Positions 1 to 8,711 are shown, counted from the stretch's first letter. The stretch: DNA of 30,072 bases from Mesotaenium endlicherianum (GCA_009602735.1 WELA01004070.1:9847-39918), one strand, 5' to 3'. Notes: generated from the sequence alone by a model not told the origin. A program made the numbers and translations.

Positions 1-702
1 TGACGATGAGATGAGGATAATTTGGTGTATCATGTGGTTTTGTTGCTGTTGCCTAATACATAAATAATAAGAGCCATTGTGAACTTGATAGACATAGTTT
101 CTCATTCAATTAGTTCAAAGAAAGCTTCTTCACAAAACATATGAGCGACATATTCTAGACATGTGACATAAACAATTCAAGGAACACATTGTCACATACC
201 TATTAGGTTACTCATAACTCACATGTGATTTGTACTACCATACAATAATGCCCACCTTCTGCTAGCGGATAAAAAGGGTTGGTTGACAATAATTATAGGT
301 CACTAATTAATAACACCCCCGCATTTGAGAGAATACTTATTTGGCACTCAGGTTAGGCTTTGCGTCTTACACTAGGTGGCGGGGGTGCACATCCGCCTGC
401 CATCGGCCGGCTTGATAGAGAAAATGGAGATAATTTTTTGTGAATCCTTCAAGCATGCCGGGGAGCCCGAAAAAGTATAACAGTCCACCAAAAAAAAAGT
501 CCAATTTGAACAAAAAAACGTGACAACCGCGACGTTGTACTTTTGCGCGTGCGACCACCAAGGAACGTCGACGTCAAGCTTACGTAACGTCAACGGCGTC
601 GTGACTTGGCGCACTAAGCGAACTAACCTTCTTTTTTGAACATCGAACTAAGCGAACTAGCGAACTTGGCGAACTAAGCGAACAAGCGAACGGCGTAACC
701 CT
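1..702. other. Unassigned left flank
   Basis: I see no convincing gene here. Bases 1-350 are AT-rich with no long ORF. Bases 360-610 are more GC-rich, with A runs and several CG dinucleotides; short open frames on the minus strand have no recognisable domain and look like chance. The end of the stretch is a degenerate short repeat (611-694), directly followed by the truncated pol of element A. It may be host sequence or an older repeat. Confidence 0.5.
611..694. repeat. Degenerate short tandem repeat (GAACTAAGC-type units)
   Basis: Units of about 9-11 bp based on GAACTAAGC and GCGAAC recur with small changes across about 80 bp. The array ends a few bases before homology to pol begins near 703, so it lies at the broken 5' edge of element A and may mark the rearrangement. 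Confidence 0.55.
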
Positions 703-1731
703 GGATGAACACAAGACTGCCTTCCGCACACGTTATGGACACTATGAGTTCAACGTGATGCCATTTGGACTGACTAATGCTCCTGCAACCTTCATGGGTG
801 CTATGAATGACATTGTCAGACCTTATTTGGATAAGTTTGTGCAAGTCTTCCTGGATGATCTTTTAAATACTGAAGCTCAGCACACTGAACACTTAAAGAC
901 ATTCCTAGACACTCTTTGTTCTGCCCAAGTGCTAGCCGTGTATGACCCCGGCAAACCGGTGCAGTTGGTCATTGATGCTTCTGACTTTGCCATGGGTGCT
1001 ATTTTGTTGCAGCCTGCTGACAAAACCACATAGGATGGTAAGGTACGGCAGGAGTGGCATCTTGTTTTGTACGAGTATGAAATTTAATCCAGCGGAGATT
1101 AATTACTCAGTGCATGATAAAGAGCTGCTAGCTATCATTCATGTACTCAAACAGTGGAGAGCATACTTACATGGTAAAGCTTTTAAGGTGATTACAGATC
1201 ATCTAGCTCTGACTCACTTTCAGAAGAAGTCCAAGCTGTCGAGGAGGGAGAACCGCTGGAGCCAGATGCTGGAGCAATTTCAAGTCCAGATCGACTACAA
1301 ACCAGGGAAATTGAATTCTGCTGATGCACTCTCTAGAAGACCTGACTTGCAAGAAAGGAACTTTAGTCAACATGCTGTAGATAAAGTCCTGTGTGCACTC
1401 ACTTCACTAAAGGTGAAAAAGTCCTTCCTTGAACAACTTAGGAAAGCCTTTCTGACCCAACATTTGAGCCCAGCCCCACTACTGGTATGTGTTGTGCTAC
1501 TGCACTCGGTTATAAGCTTAAGGGAGGGGTCTGGGTGACTGAAACCACTTCAGGCAAGCTGAAGCTGGTCATTCCAGATAACGTGGAAATAAGGTCCCTT
1601 TTATTGAGTCAAGTACATGACAGTTTACTGGGTGGGCATTTGGGGCAGGCCAAAACTGTTGGCAAACTGGCGAAATATTATCATTGGAAGGGATTACCTC
1701 GGGAGGTCTTGAAATACGTTAAGATCCAGAT
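703..1731 (+). pseudogene. pol: Element A pol remnant (RT, RNase H, start of integrase)
   Basis: The fragment starts inside reverse transcriptase, covers the [12 protein letters not shown] segment and the FLDD active site (about 850-860), then RNase H with TDH and ADALSRR motifs, and ends in the integrase zinc-binding region. Compared with element C it has a 12-bp loss just after FLDD and a loss of about 320 bp near 912-917 that removes the RT connection. A TAG lies at 1031-1033, a frameshift falls near 1065-1075, and another frame change follows near 1500. The reading stops at 1731, just before the CxxC half of the zinc-binding motif, where unrelated 3' sequence is joined. It cannot make a working polyprotein. 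Confidence 0.9.
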
Positions 1732-1877
1732 CTCTTGATCCTAGAGCCCCAGGAACAACCCCCTAGGTGACAGGTTGAAGGGCAGTCAATAAGGGAGGCT
1801 GGTCAGGTTCAGTTCCCTTATTTAACACTTCTGCAGTTTAATGTTGTCGAGGCGACAACAAGTTAAGTTGGAGGGAT
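1732..1877 (+). promoter_or_regulatory. Element A 3' noncoding end with hairpin and polypurine tract
   Basis: This piece matches the end of the internal region of element C (opposite strand, 9431-9570). It holds a perfect hairpin at 1843-1859 (GTTGTCG, 3-nt loop, CGACAAC) and then the purine-rich TAAGTTGGAGGGAT at 1864-1877, which directly precedes the TG of the LTR. In the family this tract would prime plus-strand DNA synthesis. Everything between the integrase start and this tail has been deleted. Confidence 0.8.
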
Positions 1878-2598
1878 TGTAATGAATCAGTATATTAGTA
1901 GATTAATATTCATTTAAATATAATGGTTAATCATGTTCAGCCTGCTGAACTCTAGTTAAATAATCAGTCTGCTGGACTTTATGTTTAATAGCAGTTTAAT
2001 GACTCAACCGGATGCAGCAGGCGGAAGTCAACTTAAGTCAGCTTGCTGACACATTCTTTGACCGCCAGCTGACTTCCGTACTCGGTAGCAGCGAACTGCC
2101 TCGATATACATCTAAGTGTGATATGCTAGATGAATGGCCAGATGACATCCCTATGATGGATGGCGATTCGGGATGATGAGAGATGGCGGTGGATTTGGTT
2201 AACCGAGGTCCTACCAACGTGGTTAACTCCCGGGTAAGCGGTGCCATCGCATTGGCCGTTGAACAGTAAACTCATTCCATGTACATATGCTAGGCATTGC
2301 TCTCGAGTTCGGCATTCGGAAACAAGGCCAACTCTCTTGTGTAGCTTACGGAGAGAGATCTGAATCCAAGGCGAGAAGCCATTGATACACACTGTCTTCT
2401 AACCTTGCTTATGTATGAGTTTTACTGATTGCATTATTGATGCTAGTTTACTCGCATTTGACTTACGAGTATTGTTCACTGCTAGTGTGTTGTTCTTTTG
2501 CTGTTTAACCAAGAAACGGAAAACCCATAAAGATTACTTGCTGATATAAAGATCTTTATTAATTGTTAATCGCCTATTTGGTAAGCCGATTCATTTCA
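1878..2598 (+). repeat. Element A 3' LTR
   Basis: The 721-bp LTR begins TGTAATGAATC and ends GATTCATTTCA, so its ends form an 11-bp imperfect inverted repeat containing TG...CA. It aligns over its length with the LTRs at 5346-6063, 8712-9430 and 21129-21846. Between about 1930 and 2060 it has several palindromes of the form CAGC-NN-GCTG. Long antisense frames inside it are shared with sister LTRs and are not believable genes. Confidence 0.92.
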
Positions 2599-2697
2599 CT
2601 AAACTTAATTAAGTATTATAATTAAATGAATATTATATCTACCAATATACTGATCCATTACAATCCCTCCAACTTAAAGTGTTGTCGCTTTGACAAC
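2599..2697 (-). repeat. Element B 3' LTR fragment, polypurine tract and hairpin
   Basis: Bases 2662-2599 read on the minus strand match the first 64 bp of the family LTR (TGTAATGGATCAGTATATTG start). Bases 2676-2663 are the polypurine tract TAAGTTGGAGGGAT. Bases 2681-2697 are the counterpart of the hairpin of elements A and C, with 6 of the 7 stem pairs kept. The LTR breaks where the last base of element A's LTR begins. Confidence 0.85.
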
Positions 2698-2930
2698 ATT
2701 AAACTGTAGGGCTATCTGGTCATGGATATAACAGGACTAATCCCCCACCACCTGCCTCTTGCTTCAACACTGTTGCCTAGCTGTGGAGATCACTATTGGC
2801 AGTCTACTGTCACCTCCACCCTCAGTCCACTTCCGTTGTGGGGTGCAAACAGAGAGACCTCCAGCAAGGCTTGACTGGAGGATGGTTTTAATGTGTAGGG
2901 GGTTGTCCCTGAAAGTCTAGGATCAGGAGA
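2698..2930 (-). other. Element B 3' noncoding region
   Basis: This stretch lies between the end of ORF3 and the hairpin upstream of the polypurine tract. It can be read through from ORF3 after its apparent stop near 2930, so part may once have been coding. I see no separate gene in it. Confidence 0.4.
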
Positions 2931-4653
2931 CTAAGAACTGGACCTGGATTTTGACTGCCCTCTAGGTCTGTCAGCTGGTCTTCTAAAGAACCCTGCTTGT
3001 TCTAAAGTTGGACTTCGAGGAGAACAAAGGATTGTAGCCTGCTCTTCAACCACCCGTGTGTTAATTCCTACATAGAGAGGCATCCCGGTAGGATGTTGAA
3101 ATACGTTGGCAAGAGGCACATGTCCCTGACTGAAGTGAGTTGCCAGCATACCCCTGGCTACTTCTCGTGTCCCCCTCTTGGTACCTCTGTCCTCTTGGGA
3201 TTTTTGCCTTTCTCTGCTGCCAAATACAGTCAGATCAGCTTCTTCCCTTGCTTGGGCAGGTGGGCTTGGTGAACGAGTGCGGGGTCCTGTTGCCTTCAAA
3301 GTATGAGACACACTCCATTCACCTGATCTTGGCGCCCTCGGAGTCTCTGCTTTTGCCTACCCTTGGATTTCCTGAGCACCAGAGGCTGATGTTTCTCCTC
3401 TGCCATATTCTTCTTCCTCATCCTCCTCATCTTCCTCCTCTGAAAGGGTAGGGATCTCGTCCACTAAGTCATCTTGCTCCCTAGTAGACATGGAAAAATT
3501 CACTAACCTCCCTTTCTTAGGACGAGTTGGAGGTTGCTTGGCTTCCAGCCTGCTGATGTCTATCCGGCCTGCATTCTTTGCCCATTTGACAAAGGCATGC
3601 TTCCTCTCAGAGAAGTAGTCTTTTCCCCTCCTCCTGTGCTCCCTGGTCTCCGTATTCATATTGCTCAGGCATCCATTAAGCCTGGGGTCCCAAGGGGCAA
3701 TGTGAGGTGGTAGGATGAGGTAGCCGGCCCATAGTGAAAGTCATCTAGATGGGCCCGGTCACACTCCTGCTTCTTGTTGGTGACGGTCATCCACCTCCAG
3801 TCTGTGGGCTGCTGGTAGTACTGTGGCCCATGCTCAGCCTTTTTCAGCCTACAAGGAAACCAGTGGGGAGAGAACATCTGCAGCCCTGTTTCCTTGGCGA
3901 AGTACTCCCAACTCTTCCTCTCAACTTCATTGTAAGCTGGCAGCAGTATCAGGTAGAATATTGTTTCCTTAAAGCTATCGAGCTGCATGCTCACCAGCCT
4001 GATGAGTCTCTCTTCTCCCATTATTCCAAGGAGTGAAACTGGTTTATCTTCCGAATCAGCTGCAAAGTACTGAGCTTGCTTTGCTGTATAGCCCACCATC
4101 TTGGTATAATCTTTGTAGAGGACCACACCAGTGTGTGTCTCAATGTACCTATCCAGCGCTTCAGCTCCTACTCTCTGTAGCACTGTTTTCTGTTCCACCT
4201 TGTTGATCTCCTGGGCTGCCAGTAATGCCTCCTTCAGGTTATCTAAGGTTTGGCTACCCACTACAGTGTATCTGTAAGTGGCCAAACTCTTCTGCTTCTC
4301 AGCTTCAGCCTTCTTCCTTCTCTCCTCCTCCGCTGCCGCCGCTTCCTCTTGTTGTTTTTTTGTCTTGCCTCCTCAGCTTTTTTGAGATATTTTGCCTCCT
4401 ACTTTTTCTTACTCCGTTTCTCTTTTGCCGCCTCTTGTTGTTTACGAATTTTCTCTTGTTCTCTCCTGGTGAGGGACGTCGCTGCCAGCTCTTTCTGGTA
4501 TTGCTCCATTGTCCTCCTGGCTTCTTCTGCCTTGCGCTTTCTATCTTCCTTTTGCGTTGTGGGAGCCATCCTGCAAATGTAATCAGGGCACAACTTAGTA
4601 GGATCTCGATCTTTGTCACAGGAGATGCAGGAAGGGGAGTAAGTTTGTATCAT
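2931..4653 (-). pseudogene. ORF3 of element B: extra ORF between pol and 3' LTR
   Basis: I recognise no protein family. Read on the minus strand from 4653 (or an inner ATG at 4569), the product starts with a cysteine cluster CxxC-x9-CxxxxC, then a long charged, coiled-coil-like stretch rich in E, K, R and Q (4569-4300). A compact region without low complexity follows (about 4285-3720, with YYQQPTDWRWMTVTNKKQE), then a basic block, an acidic EEEDEEDEEEE run (about 3440-3410) and a proline- and arginine-rich tail. Full length would be near 570 codons. Breaks include a TAG near 4407, frame changes near 4300 and 3700, and a stop near 3357. It lies in the env-like position in pol orientation, but I see no signal peptide or membrane anchor. 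Copies in C and G show that it belongs to the family. Confidence 0.6.
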
Positions 4654-4804
4654 TATGGTAGGGTTGTTCCTTTTACCTTACAGAGTGGGTACTAGGGGTT
4701 AATAGGGCTGTAGTGCGATGAGAATAAACGAATAAATTGCGTGTGCAGGGTGAGTTAAGTGATTCATTATATGCTGGTCCCTTTCTCCTTCCGAGTCTTG
4801 GGCA

Positions 4805-4932
4805 CCCTCCAACTTAGCTTAATGTGGGCCTGGCTAGCATATCTGTCACTATGCTGACACTTAACTGTCAATAACTGTCCCTTTCTCGCGCACTAACTGT
4901 CACTTTTTTTGGCACATTTCCCCTCCAACTTA
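4805..4932 (-). promoter_or_regulatory. Pol-ORF3 spacer of B: repeated TAACTGTC boxes and internal polypurine copies
   Basis: Seen directly: TAACTGTC occurs three times on the plus strand within 40 bp (4862-4869, 4872-4879, 4894-4901). The 12-mer TAAGTTGGAGGG, identical to the core of the 3' polypurine tract, occurs twice on the minus strand (4816-4805 and 4932-4921). CAGTTA/TAACTG is the core of plant MYB-type binding sites, so an internal promoter for ORF3 is one reading; a central polypurine tract, or the relic of an older 3' end, is another. The spacer has no gene. Confidence 0.45.
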
Positions 4933-5340
4933 AATGGAGACAGAACCTTTTGTCACCTTCCCATGTCAACTGAAATGACAGGTTGGGAGGTGCCCTAGTC
5001 GCCCGAAGGTGGAACCGTTTCAACGCCCCTTTGGCATTGGTCAACTGGTCTATGAATTCCCAAGCATCCATAGAGGCATCGTAGCCCTTCCATCTGACCA
5101 GATATTTCATGACATATTAAGATGATCGACGGACAGAGCGAGCGCCTAAAATCTCCTCGACCTCATATCCTTTAGGGTCATCATCCCTGACAGCGGGGAC
5201 CGGTCCCGGTTGGACAGGTAATCGACCTGCGAACAATGTGTCACGCTTGATGTGGGGCATTAGGAAGGAAACATTAAAGACTGGGTGATCCTTGTATTCC
5301 GCTGACATGTTCAGTTTGTAAGCATTCTGACTGACTTGGC
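4868..5340 (-). pseudogene. pol: Element B pol C-terminus with chromodomain
   Basis: On the minus strand this continues the integrase cut at 5341. The first part (to about 5117) is the integrase C-terminal linker with NMSAEYKDHPVFNVSF, matching element C. A TAA just before the YVMKYLVRWKGYD segment interrupts the frame. The following residues, with WKGYD, W-E and NAKGALKRF, are a chromodomain, the module by which chromoviruses are thought to steer integration to marked chromatin. The stop that ends pol in C just after the chromodomain is absent here, so the frame runs on to 4868 through spacer sequence. Confidence 0.85.
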
Positions 5341-5345
5341 GTACC
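5341..5345. repeat. Target site duplication of element E, left copy (GTACC)
   Basis: GTACC directly precedes the TG of the 5' LTR of E and recurs directly after the CA of its 3' LTR at 22046-22050. Flanks on both sides are element B integrase sequence that becomes continuous when E and one copy are removed. Confidence 0.93.
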
Positions 5346-6063
5346 TGTAATGAATCAGTATATTGGTGGATATAATACTCATTTTGATATAATAATTAAA
5401 TAAATCCAGCCTGCTGAACTTTAGTTAATATTGAGTCTGTTGGACTTTATTAAATAATCAGTTTAATGACTCAGCCGGAGGCAGCAGGCTGAAGTCAACT
5501 CAGGTCAGCTTGCTGACACATTCTTTGAAGCCAGCTGACTTCCGTACTTGGTAGCAGCGAATTGCCTAGATATGCATCTAAGTGTGGTGTGCTAGATGAA
5601 TGGCCAGATGACATCCCTATGATGGATGGCAATTCGGGATGATGGGAGATGGCGGTGGATTTGGTTAACCAAGGTCCTACCAACGTGGTTAACTCCCGGG
5701 TACGCGGTGCCATCGCACTGGCCGTTGAACAGTAAACTCATTCCATGTACATATGCTAGATATTGCTCTCGAGATCGGCATTTGGAAACGAGGCCAACTC
5801 TCTTGTACAGCTTACTGAGAGAGATCTGAATCCAAGGCGAGAAGCCATTGATATGCTTTGTCTCCTAGCCTTGCTTATGTCTGAGTTTACTGATTGCATT
5901 ATTCATGCTAGTTTACTTCCATGTGACTTACGAGTATTGTCCACTGCTAGTGTGTTGTCTTTTGCTGTTTAATCAATCAACAGAACATACCATAAAGATT
6001 ACTTGCTGATATAAAAATCTTCATTAATTATCAATCCTCTTTTTAGTAAGTCGATTCATTTCA
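5346..6063 (+). repeat. Element E 5' LTR
   Basis: The 718-bp LTR starts TGTAATGAATC after the GTACC duplication and ends GATTCATTTCA, one base before the primer binding site. It aligns with the other four LTR copies of this family. It fixes the family's LTR length and boundaries. Confidence 0.95.
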
Positions 6064-6064
6064 G

Positions 6065-6076
6065 TGGTATCGAAGC
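6065..6076 (+). promoter_or_regulatory. Element E primer binding site (tRNA-Met type)
   Basis: TGGTATCGAAGC begins one base after the LTR. Plant LTR retrotransposons commonly use TGGTATCAGAGC, complementary to the 3' end of initiator methionine tRNA; this site differs at two positions. Element C has the identical sequence at 21127-21116 (minus). Confidence 0.85.
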
Positions 6077-6136
6077 AATTATCACAGTCTTCTTTGTATG
6101 GTAAAAACAAGGTCTCAAATTAGCAACTCCCGAGAC

Positions 6137-7576
6137 ATGGAGAACCAGGATAACAAGAATGTCGAAAATTAAGCTGAAAGCCATGTAGCGGGAACCCGTA
6201 CCTATTCGGAAGTTGTGGCAGATACTGCAGCTAGAGAGGCTGCAGATGAGGCAACTGCTATTGCCGTAGTCGCAGCACAGCAGGCTGAAGAGGAGAGAGC
6301 CAGATTAGAAGTTGAACGATTAGCAAAGGCTGCTGAAGATACAGAAAGGAGGGAAGGATAGCCAGCGGACGACCGCACTGTCGAAGAACTTATGGCATCA
6401 AGGGCCAATGTTCTGAGCCCACCTTCTGCTGAACAACTCAATGTGCCCCTAGGTCAAATTTGTGACCGTCTGAACACGGCAGGAATTGCTGCTGCAGGAG
6501 CGAGAGGGACCGTTGAGGACACTACTCAGCGAGTTGATGCTGCTGCTACTGCTGCATTTGCTAGACTCTCACCTCAGAATGTGGATCTCGGAGCATTGTT
6601 CGTGCAAATGCAATCGCAAATGGCGAGCATGTATCAGTCCCAACAGGAGGACAAAAGAATCATAATGTCTCTACTGCGAGACCGAGACCAACTGGGTTCT
6701 CAAACCACGGGTGGTGGTGGCAGAGGGCCTAGTAAGCCCAAGCCGAAACCTCCCCAGGATTATGATTCTGAGGGTAACAGAAAGTATTACCTGATCAAGT
6801 TTCTCGCTGATGTAGAACAATGGCTGGAGAACTACCCAGAACTCTAAGATTACGAGAAGGTCAGGCACACTGGTGCTCTACTAAAAGGCAGTGCAGCAGA
6901 TTGGTGGCTGCACTGGAAAGGAGAGCGTAAGGCTCAACAACTCGGTGATCCTACGTGGGTAGAGTTTGTCGAGAGACTGCATGAGAAGTTTGATGTGATC
7001 AATCAGCAGGAGAAAGCTATCTATGCAATGATCTCCTTGACACTGAAGCAGACCACTTCAGTTGTTGGGTTCGCTCAAAAGTTCCAGGAGAACATGATGA
7101 AGCAGCCAGACTTGCCAGAGCGGTATAGGATAGCACACTTGAGGTCTGGCTAGAAATCCGAAGTTTCTGGTCATTTTGCTGAAAAGAAGTATGAGAAACT
7201 GGCTGACTTGATCCAGGATGCTGACGCCTGGGATCAGCAGCAGTTCATTCACAAGCGCCAGAGTAATGCTTTGGTGTCTAAGGTTGTCAAAAAGCCCTAC
7301 GGTTCCTACAATGCAATTGAAGGAGACCAGGCTGAGGATGATCATGGTGATGAATATGGGTATGAGTACAATGCTATGCAGTCTAGACGGAAAGGTGGTT
7401 TCTCTCGAGGCGGCTATGGAAGAGGTGGTGGTAGGACTAAGCCAAGACCAGCCTCAGCAAAATCGATTTGCTTCCATTGCCAGCAGCTAGGTCACTTCAG
7501 AGAGCAGTGTCCAGACAAGCACCTTCCGAAGGTCGAGAGAAAAGACCAGCCTTTAAAAGACAGCAACAGTCAGTAA
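6137..7576 (+). pseudogene. gag: Element E gag, four in-frame stops
   Basis: The ATG at 6137 (MENQDN) opens a frame that runs without any length change to TAA at 7574-7576, 479 residues. Stops interrupt it at 6170, 6359, 6845 and 7151; two of these are CAG/CAA to TAG/TAA changes relative to element C. The N-terminal third is alanine-, glutamate- and arginine-rich and probably coiled coil. The middle (about residues 220-340) has the retrotransposon gag pattern with WWLHWKGE and the F-E-FD block. An RGG-type basic stretch precedes a CCHC zinc knuckle with C445, C448, H453 and C458. Gag forms the particle and packages RNA. The frame overlaps pol, which lies at -1. Confidence 0.92.
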
Positions 7577-7593
7577 TCCAGTCTACTGACTGT
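7552..7593 (+). promoter_or_regulatory. Programmed -1 ribosomal frameshift signal, element E
   Basis: The heptamer T-TTA-AAA at 7552-7558 is phased in the gag frame as X-XXY-YYZ. Seven bases later a perfect 10-bp stem (7566-7575 with 7584-7593) closes an 8-nt loop, and the gag stop (7574-7576) lies at the stem top. Slipping back one base enters the protease frame, which is open across this point (AFKRQQQ). The spacing and motif match the established rules for -1 frameshifting. Loop bases ATCC could pair with GGAT at 7596-7599 to form a pseudoknot, which is only a suggestion. Confidence 0.85.
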
Positions 7594-8203
7594 GAGGATG
7601 CTAGAGATAGTGAGTCGTCACTAGCTGCCCTCGTAGCAGGTATTATGGGTCCTGCTGAACTGGATTCACTATGCATGCCTGACAATCAGATAAAGGAGAC
7701 CATCAACAATATAGACATTCAGAGAGTGCACACTCTGGATGCTCTTGTTCCACCTGATGTCCAACATTTCTTTGTCAAGTCTTGAGAACAATGCGAAAGT
7801 CAGGAAAAGACAACCCCCCCAATCCTACTGCATTGCATGATTGCAGGTAGGAAGGTGAGGGCATTTGTTGACGGAGGGGCGTCACATGCTTTTATCCATA
7901 AGGACTTAGTTAAGCGGCTAAGGCTGCCTACTGTCACCCAAGGGAATAGAAAAATATTCCTTGGAGATGCCTCAAGTATCCCGGGAGGAGTTATAACCAA
8001 GCCTATTGAGGTCCAGTTAGGTTCTGGCATTGCAGTTCTAACTGAAACGCTTACATTTGAGGTACTCAACACTGGCTTTTATGATCTCATGCTAGCCAGG
8101 TCCTGGCTTAATAGACATCAAGCTGAAGTGTGTTAGAGCAGAGGTACAGTTAAAGTGAGAGGAGCCAGTGATGGGCAGACTGACTTGGCACCCACCAGTG
8201 CTC

Positions 8204-8258
8204 TTCCTCTTGTCCCGTGTGGATGGCAAANTTCCTCTTGTCCCGTGTGGATGGCAAA
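8204..8258. repeat. 27-bp direct duplication flanking a single N
   Basis: Bases 8204-8230 and 8232-8258 are identical and separated by N at 8231. Removing one copy with the N (28 bases) restores the pol frame across the point and the match to element C. This looks like an assembly join in which overlapping contig ends were not merged. Confidence 0.85.
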
Positions 8259-8421
8259 GGAAGGAAAAGAAGAGGCTTCCAGGAGGATGCAAATTGCTGA
8301 ATGCAATGGAGTTCATCGACAGCTGGAACCAGAAGGAAGACAGTATCTACTGTTTGCTGCTAAGAGAGGTACCTCCTCAACCTGAAGAAGTGGTGGAGAA
8401 AAAGGTAAGCCCTCCGGAGCC

Positions 8422-8711
8422 TAGTGTGGTGTGCTAGATGAGTGGCCAGATGACATCCTTAGGATGGATGGCGATTCGCGATGATGGGAGATGGCGATGG
8501 ATTTGGTTAACCGAGGTCCTACCAACGTGGTTAACTCCCGTGTAGGTGGTGCCATCGCACTGGCCGTTGAACGGTAAACTCATTCCTTGTACATGTGCTA
8601 GACATTGCTCTCGAGATCGGCATTGGGAAACGAGGCCAACTCTCTTGTTTCGCTTACTGAGAGGGATCTGAATCCAAGGCGAGAAGCCATTGATATGCAC
8701 TGTCTCCTAGC
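8422..8711 (+). repeat. Element E 3' LTR, left part
   Basis: This matches the middle of the family LTR from about position 235, beginning at AGTGTGGTGTGCTAG. It is joined directly to pol sequence at its left, the scar of the internal deletion. At its right it is cut by element C; it resumes at 21852 after the CTAGC duplication. Confidence 0.9.
8707..8711. repeat. Target site duplication of element C, left copy (CTAGC)
   Basis: CTAGC precedes the left end of C (8712) and follows its right end at 21847-21851. The flanks are the two parts of the 3' LTR of E. Confidence 0.92.

Larger units (their letters stand above)
703..2598 (+). mobile_element. Element A: 5'-truncated Ty3/gypsy retrotransposon
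   Basis: This plus-strand copy keeps part of pol (703-1731), a short 3' noncoding region with hairpin and polypurine tract (1732-1877) and a full 3' LTR (1878-2598). It has lost its 5' LTR, gag, protease, the start of reverse transcriptase, most of integrase, the chromodomain and ORF3. Its pol matches the better preserved pol of element C. Its right end abuts the broken LTR of element B at 2599, consistent with A having inserted into that LTR; the left partner of any target duplication is missing. Confidence 0.85.
7468..8421 (+). pseudogene. pol: Element E protease and start of pol, broken
   Basis: This frame lies at -1 to gag and overlaps its end by about 109 bases. The retropepsin-like core follows at about 7820-8130, with FVDGGASHAFIHKDL as the active-site region; D-G-G in place of D-S/T-G is also found in element C. 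Stops occur at 7783 (TGA) and 8134 (TAG); both codons are sense in C. A 28-bp duplication containing an N shifts the frame at 8231, and the downstream piece ends in KKVSPPEP before joining LTR sequence at about 8421. Protease would cut the gag-pol polyprotein. RT and everything beyond are deleted. Confidence 0.88.

Noticed and set aside
1878..2662. A DNA transposon with about 45-bp terminal inverted repeats
   Set aside because: The inverted ends are the starts of two opposite-facing LTRs, A at 1878 and the fragment of B at 2662; each is preceded on its own strand by the family's polypurine tract.
4305..4695. Plus-strand leucine- and cysteine-rich frames that look like membrane proteins
   Set aside because: They are the complement of the Lys/Glu/Arg-rich ORF3 coiled-coil region on the minus strand.
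7820..7900. D-G-G-A-S at the protease active site as a loss of function
   Set aside because: Both E and C have it, and D-G-G-type variants are, to my knowledge, frequent in plant gypsy elements, so it is probably ancestral.
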